The position numbers were made by a program, and so were the translations under genes. DNA of 6,576 bases, taken from the NCBI GenBank assembly GCA_964531215.1, contig CAZHFK010000048.1, positions 1 to 6,576 on the forward strand, given 5' to 3'. Positions 4,597-6,576 of the stretch are shown here, piece after piece. The notes under the pieces are model-generated. The model was not told the DNA's origin. It saw only the letters and a list, made by a program, of their open reading frames with translations, and did not search any database. The stretch's first letter is position 1. Each line of letters begins with the position of its first letter. This DNA comes from WJKP01 sp964531215 (GTDB taxonomy: Bacteria; Patescibacteriota; Patescibacteriia; CAIXNZ01).

Positions 4597-4605
4597 TGTT
4601 ATAAT
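4597..4605 (+). promoter_or_regulatory. Extended -10 promoter giving a leaderless M16 mRNA
   Basis: TGTTATAAT is a perfect TATAAT (4600-4605) with an extended TGn. It ends 6 bases before the ATG at 4612, so transcription should begin at or within one or two bases of the start codon. No -35 of quality is visible at the usual distance, and no Shine-Dalgarno exists. Confidence 0.65.
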
Positions 4606-4611
4606 AAACCC

Positions 4612-5880
4612 ATGAAAAATTACCAAATTACAAAATTAAACAATGGTTTAACACTCATTACCCAAAACAGACCAGGTTTGAATTCTGTTTATTTGGAATT
4701 GGCTGTTAAAGTCGGCTCACGTTATGAAAATATTTATAATAACGGCATCAGTCATTTGACAGAACATTTATTGGAAAAAAAAGCTATCAATAGTTTAAAA
4801 AAACATGACTGGCTCAAGCATTATTTTAATGAAAATTTAAATGCTTATTCCATGCAAGATATGACCAATTACGAATTAACCTGCCATAAAAAAGACACTG
4901 ATTTAGGCATTAAATTTTTAGCCGGCCTGACTCAGCCTTTTAGTTTTAGTCAAAAACAAATAAACCAGGAAATCGAAGTAATAGCCGAAGAATTATTAGA
5001 ATACCAAAAAACACCTTTTTATTATCTGGATCAGGAATTTAAGAAAAATTATTATCAAAAAAATCCATTACGGTTTGAGGTTCTGGGTAAACCTCAAATT
5101 TTAAAAAAACTCAAACCAGCTGATATTAAAGATTTTATAAAAAAATATTATGCCCCGGATAATGTGATAATAACTGTTTTTGGTGATATTAACCAAAAAA
5201 AAATAGAGCAAATTGTTAGTAAGTATTTTAAAATTTCAATTCAAAAAAATATTAACCGGGCTGATATTGTCAATTACCAGTATCCTGGAGACGATTTACT
5301 TATATTAAATAAAAAACAATTACAAACGCAGTTTAGCTGGCATTTCCCCGTTTTTAATCAGGACGCTAAGACCAATGTTAAATGGGAATTTTTTACAGAA
5401 ATATTGAATAATTATTTGTTTTATACCAGCAGAGAAAAAATGTTTACTTATTCTTTTAGCACGGATATCAGAACTTATCAGGAGTTTTTTGATTTTTATA
5501 TAGAATCAGTTTTTCGACCTGATAAAACAGCTGAATTTTATCAGTTTTTAGGCAAAGCTTTACATAATTTCAAAAAATCATTTACTGCCAATGATTTAGC
5601 TTATTATAAAAATAAAAAAATAATTATTTTGGAGCTTGATAATGACGATAAAGTTAAGGCAGCCAATATGATCCGATGGTATACTCAGCATTATGGCTCA
5701 GCAAATGCTTTAAGCTTGCCAGAACAGAAAAAAATCATTAATTCAATCAGTTTGTCTGAGATGAAACAATATTTTAATTTATTATTTGCTCAAACTCGAG
5801 GTTTTTTGGTTATTATCGGCAATACTAATAATAAACAAAAAAAAATTATTAAAAATATTTGGCAAAACTGGAAAATATAA
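4612..5880 (+). CDS. M16B-family zinc peptidase (pitrilysin/processing-peptidase-like)
   Basis: A zinc endopeptidase of the inverzincin clan; relatives cleave short peptides or presequences inside a two-part clamshell. The 422 residues match the usual M16B size (about 410-440). The N-terminal active domain opens with LNNGLTLITQNRPGLNSVYL and carries the inverted zinc motif HxxEH as H48-L-T-E51-H52 in GISHLTEHLL. The third ligand is probably E127, with E120 the conserved helper (QEIEVIAEELLEYQ, 119-132). APDNVIITVFGDI (181-193) is the family's strand after the linker helix. The C-terminal, non-catalytic half has REKMFTYSFSTDIRTY (274-289), whose R274 and Y280 match the conserved substrate-binding R/Y region, and ends with VIIGN. 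All catalytic residues are present, so it should be active. No signal peptide: probably cytoplasmic. M16B enzymes often act in pairs, but no partner gene is in the window. Promoter placement implies leaderless translation. Confidence 0.93.
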   Translation: MKNYQITKLNNGLTLITQNRPGLNSVYLELAVKVGSRYENIYNNGISHLTEHLLEKKAINSLKKHDWLKHYFNENLNAYSMQDMTNYELTCHKKDTDLGIKFLAGLTQPFSFSQKQINQEIEVIAEELLEYQKTPFYYLDQEFKKNYYQKNPLRFEVLGKPQILKKLKPADIKDFIKKYYAPDNVIITVFGDINQKKIEQIVSKYFKISIQKNINRADIVNYQYPGDDLLILNKKQLQTQFSWHFPVFNQDAKTNVKWEFFTEILNNYLFYTSREKMFTYSFSTDIRTYQEFFDFYIESVFRPDKTAEFYQFLGKALHNFKKSFTANDLAYYKNKKIIILELDNDDKVKAANMIRWYTQHYGSANALSLPEQKKIINSISLSEMKQYFNLLFAQTRGFLVIIGNTNNKQKKIIKNIWQNWKI

Positions 5881-5905
5881 TATAAATTTTTTTCATAGAT
5901 TTATA

Positions 5906-5950
5906 ATTTCAAACATAAATTTAAATATTTTAGTTGAAATTTTTATTTAT
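5906..5950. terminator. Weak possible terminator between convergent genes
   Basis: ATTTCAA (5906-5912) can pair with TTGAAAT (5934-5940), followed by a T-rich stretch. The stem has only one or two G-C pairs and a loop of 21 bases, so it is a poor terminator. Nothing better is visible between the M16 gene and the convergent coiled-coil gene. Confidence 0.2.
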
Positions 5951-6329
5951 CCTTATCTTTTTCATTTAATATTTTTTCTAATTCTGTTATATGATTTAGC
6001 AAATCAGATATTTGCCGCTGGTCTCTTAATTTTTCTTTACCTTGTTCAATCAAGTCTTGGGCAACCAACATTTGATCTAAAATTTCATCATCGATTTTAT
6101 TTAATTTTTCCAACTCATTAGTCAGGGCAGACATCAAGCCATAATTAGCTTTTTCAATTGATTTTTCAATCTCACTATTATAAAGGAGTTCTTTATCTTT
6201 TATTTTTTTACCAATTGCTGAATACAAATTTTCCAGCATTGATAATTTTTGCTGTAAATTTTCTAATAATTTTTCAGTACTGATTTCTTTACCGCGAGAA
6301 ATTGGGATTGGTTTTTCATGATTGTTCAT
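5943..6329 (-). CDS. Hypothetical coiled-coil protein
   Basis: I do not recognise a family. The 128-residue protein has no signal peptide or membrane segment and is helical almost throughout: residues 18-64 (KLLENLQQKLSMLENLYSAI, then KKIKDKELLYNSEIEKSIEK), 65-100 (LTNELEKLNKIDDEILDQML, then VAQDLIEQGKEK) and 104-125 (QISDLLNHITELEKILNE). Leu and Ile at heptad-like spacings suggest a coiled-coil or helical-bundle oligomer. The first 15 residues (MNNHEKPIPISRGKE) look disordered. No Shine-Dalgarno and no convincing promoter are seen upstream. It lies 87 bases downstream of the lamin-tail gene on the same strand, with no clear terminator between, so co-transcription is possible. It converges with the M16 peptidase gene. 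Confidence 0.75.
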   Translation of the reverse strand: MNNHEKPIPISRGKEISTEKLLENLQQKLSMLENLYSAIGKKIKDKELLYNSEIEKSIEKANYGLMSALTNELEKLNKIDDEILDQMLVAQDLIEQGKEKLRDQRQISDLLNHITELEKILNEKDKDK

Positions 6330-6416
6330 ATATTTTTAAAATTTTTATTTATAAATATCTTGTCGCGGATGAGTTTGTTGTAATGTATGCGAGACATGGA
6401 GATTTTTTAATTTTTT

Positions 6417-6576
6417 CTAATAACTATAAGTATCAATAATATTACCAAGACTATCTTTTAATGTAGCTGTATCACCGCTATTATTCCAAATAGCAGAATA
6501 AGTATAACACCAATATAATTCAGTTGAAGTATCAGTCCCGCAACCTGTATAGACTTTTATTGATGAATTGGCCGGT
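6417..6576 (-). CDS. C-terminal end of a lamin-tail-domain (LTD) protein, partial at the right edge
   Basis: A minus-strand frame enters from the right edge and stops at TAG (6417-6419), showing 52 residues. It reads NSSIKVYTGCGTDTSTELYW, then CYTYSAIWNNSGDTATLKDS, then LGNIIDTYSY. The pattern VYTG-G---T-LYW, S-IWNN-GDTATL-D--GN-ID-Y-Y is the end of the bacterial lamin tail domain (Pfam LTD, PF00932), an immunoglobulin-like beta domain usually found on secreted or surface proteins, often C-terminal to nucleases or other enzymes. Two Cys (in TGCG and YWCY), seven residues or so apart across neighbouring strands, could form a disulfide, which fits an exported protein. The rest, including any signal peptide and partner domain, is outside the window. 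Confidence 0.8.
   Translation of the reverse strand, partial: PANSSIKVYTGCGTDTSTELYWCYTYSAIWNNSGDTATLKDSLGNIIDTYSY

Noticed and set aside
5786..6121. Plus-strand open frame bridging the M16 end and the convergent gene
   Set aside because: It is out of frame with the M16 gene and antisense to the coiled-coil gene; the hydrophobic runs come from AT-rich composition.
1..6576. tRNA, rRNA, CRISPR array, riboswitch, complete insertion sequence, alternative genetic code
   Set aside because: No cloverleaf, direct-repeat array, conserved riboswitch core, full transposase or in-frame TGA within a conserved protein was found on reading both strands.

Overview
The window is AT-rich, densely packed bacterial DNA. 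Its small genes, short intergenic gaps, single-domain hypothetical proteins, mostly SD-less starts and protein types (a GreA beginning MQVPKRR, a lone M16B peptidase, a CPFGCY-type Cys-rich domain, a lamin-tail domain) resemble genomes of the Candidate Phyla Radiation (Patescibacteria, Parcubacteria-like). This assignment is inference from gene style; no taxonomic marker is present. No TGA occurs as an internal sense codon or as the stop of an annotated gene (stops are TAA or TAG), so the standard bacterial code fits.

Layout. 2-64 (+): possible C-terminal tail of a gene entering from the left. 124-792 (+): lipoprotein with a small alpha/beta domain and a helical domain that looks like the Hsp70/DnaK lid, followed by a terminator. 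888-1388 (+): greA, with a terminator probably shared with the convergent GNAT acetyltransferase (1465-1980, -). 1981-2294 has no intact gene: it holds the truncated C-terminus of an IS200-like/REP-associated transposase (1987-2145, -) and a divergent promoter pair whose -35 boxes form an inverted repeat. 2295-3014 (+): coiled-coil protein with its own promoter, strong Shine-Dalgarno and strong terminator. 3091-4467 (-): a probable three-gene operon made of a membrane protein with a Cys-rich outer domain (interrupted by a frameshift), an HEMTH zincin-like metallopeptidase, and a 46-residue acidic helical protein. 4612-5880 (+): M16B peptidase, probably translated from a leaderless mRNA. 5943-6329 (-): coiled-coil protein. 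6417-6576 (-): C-terminus of a lamin-tail-domain protein running off the right edge.

There is no single pathway. The common theme is housekeeping (transcript cleavage by GreA, acetylation, proteolysis) mixed with envelope-facing proteins (lipoprotein, Cys-rich membrane protein, lamin-tail protein). The points most worth following are the lid-like domain on a lipoprotein, the frameshift that separates a membrane anchor from an eight-cysteine domain, the overlooked small gene of the operon, the transposase remnant, and the leaderless M16 start. No RNA gene, CRISPR array or complete mobile element was seen.
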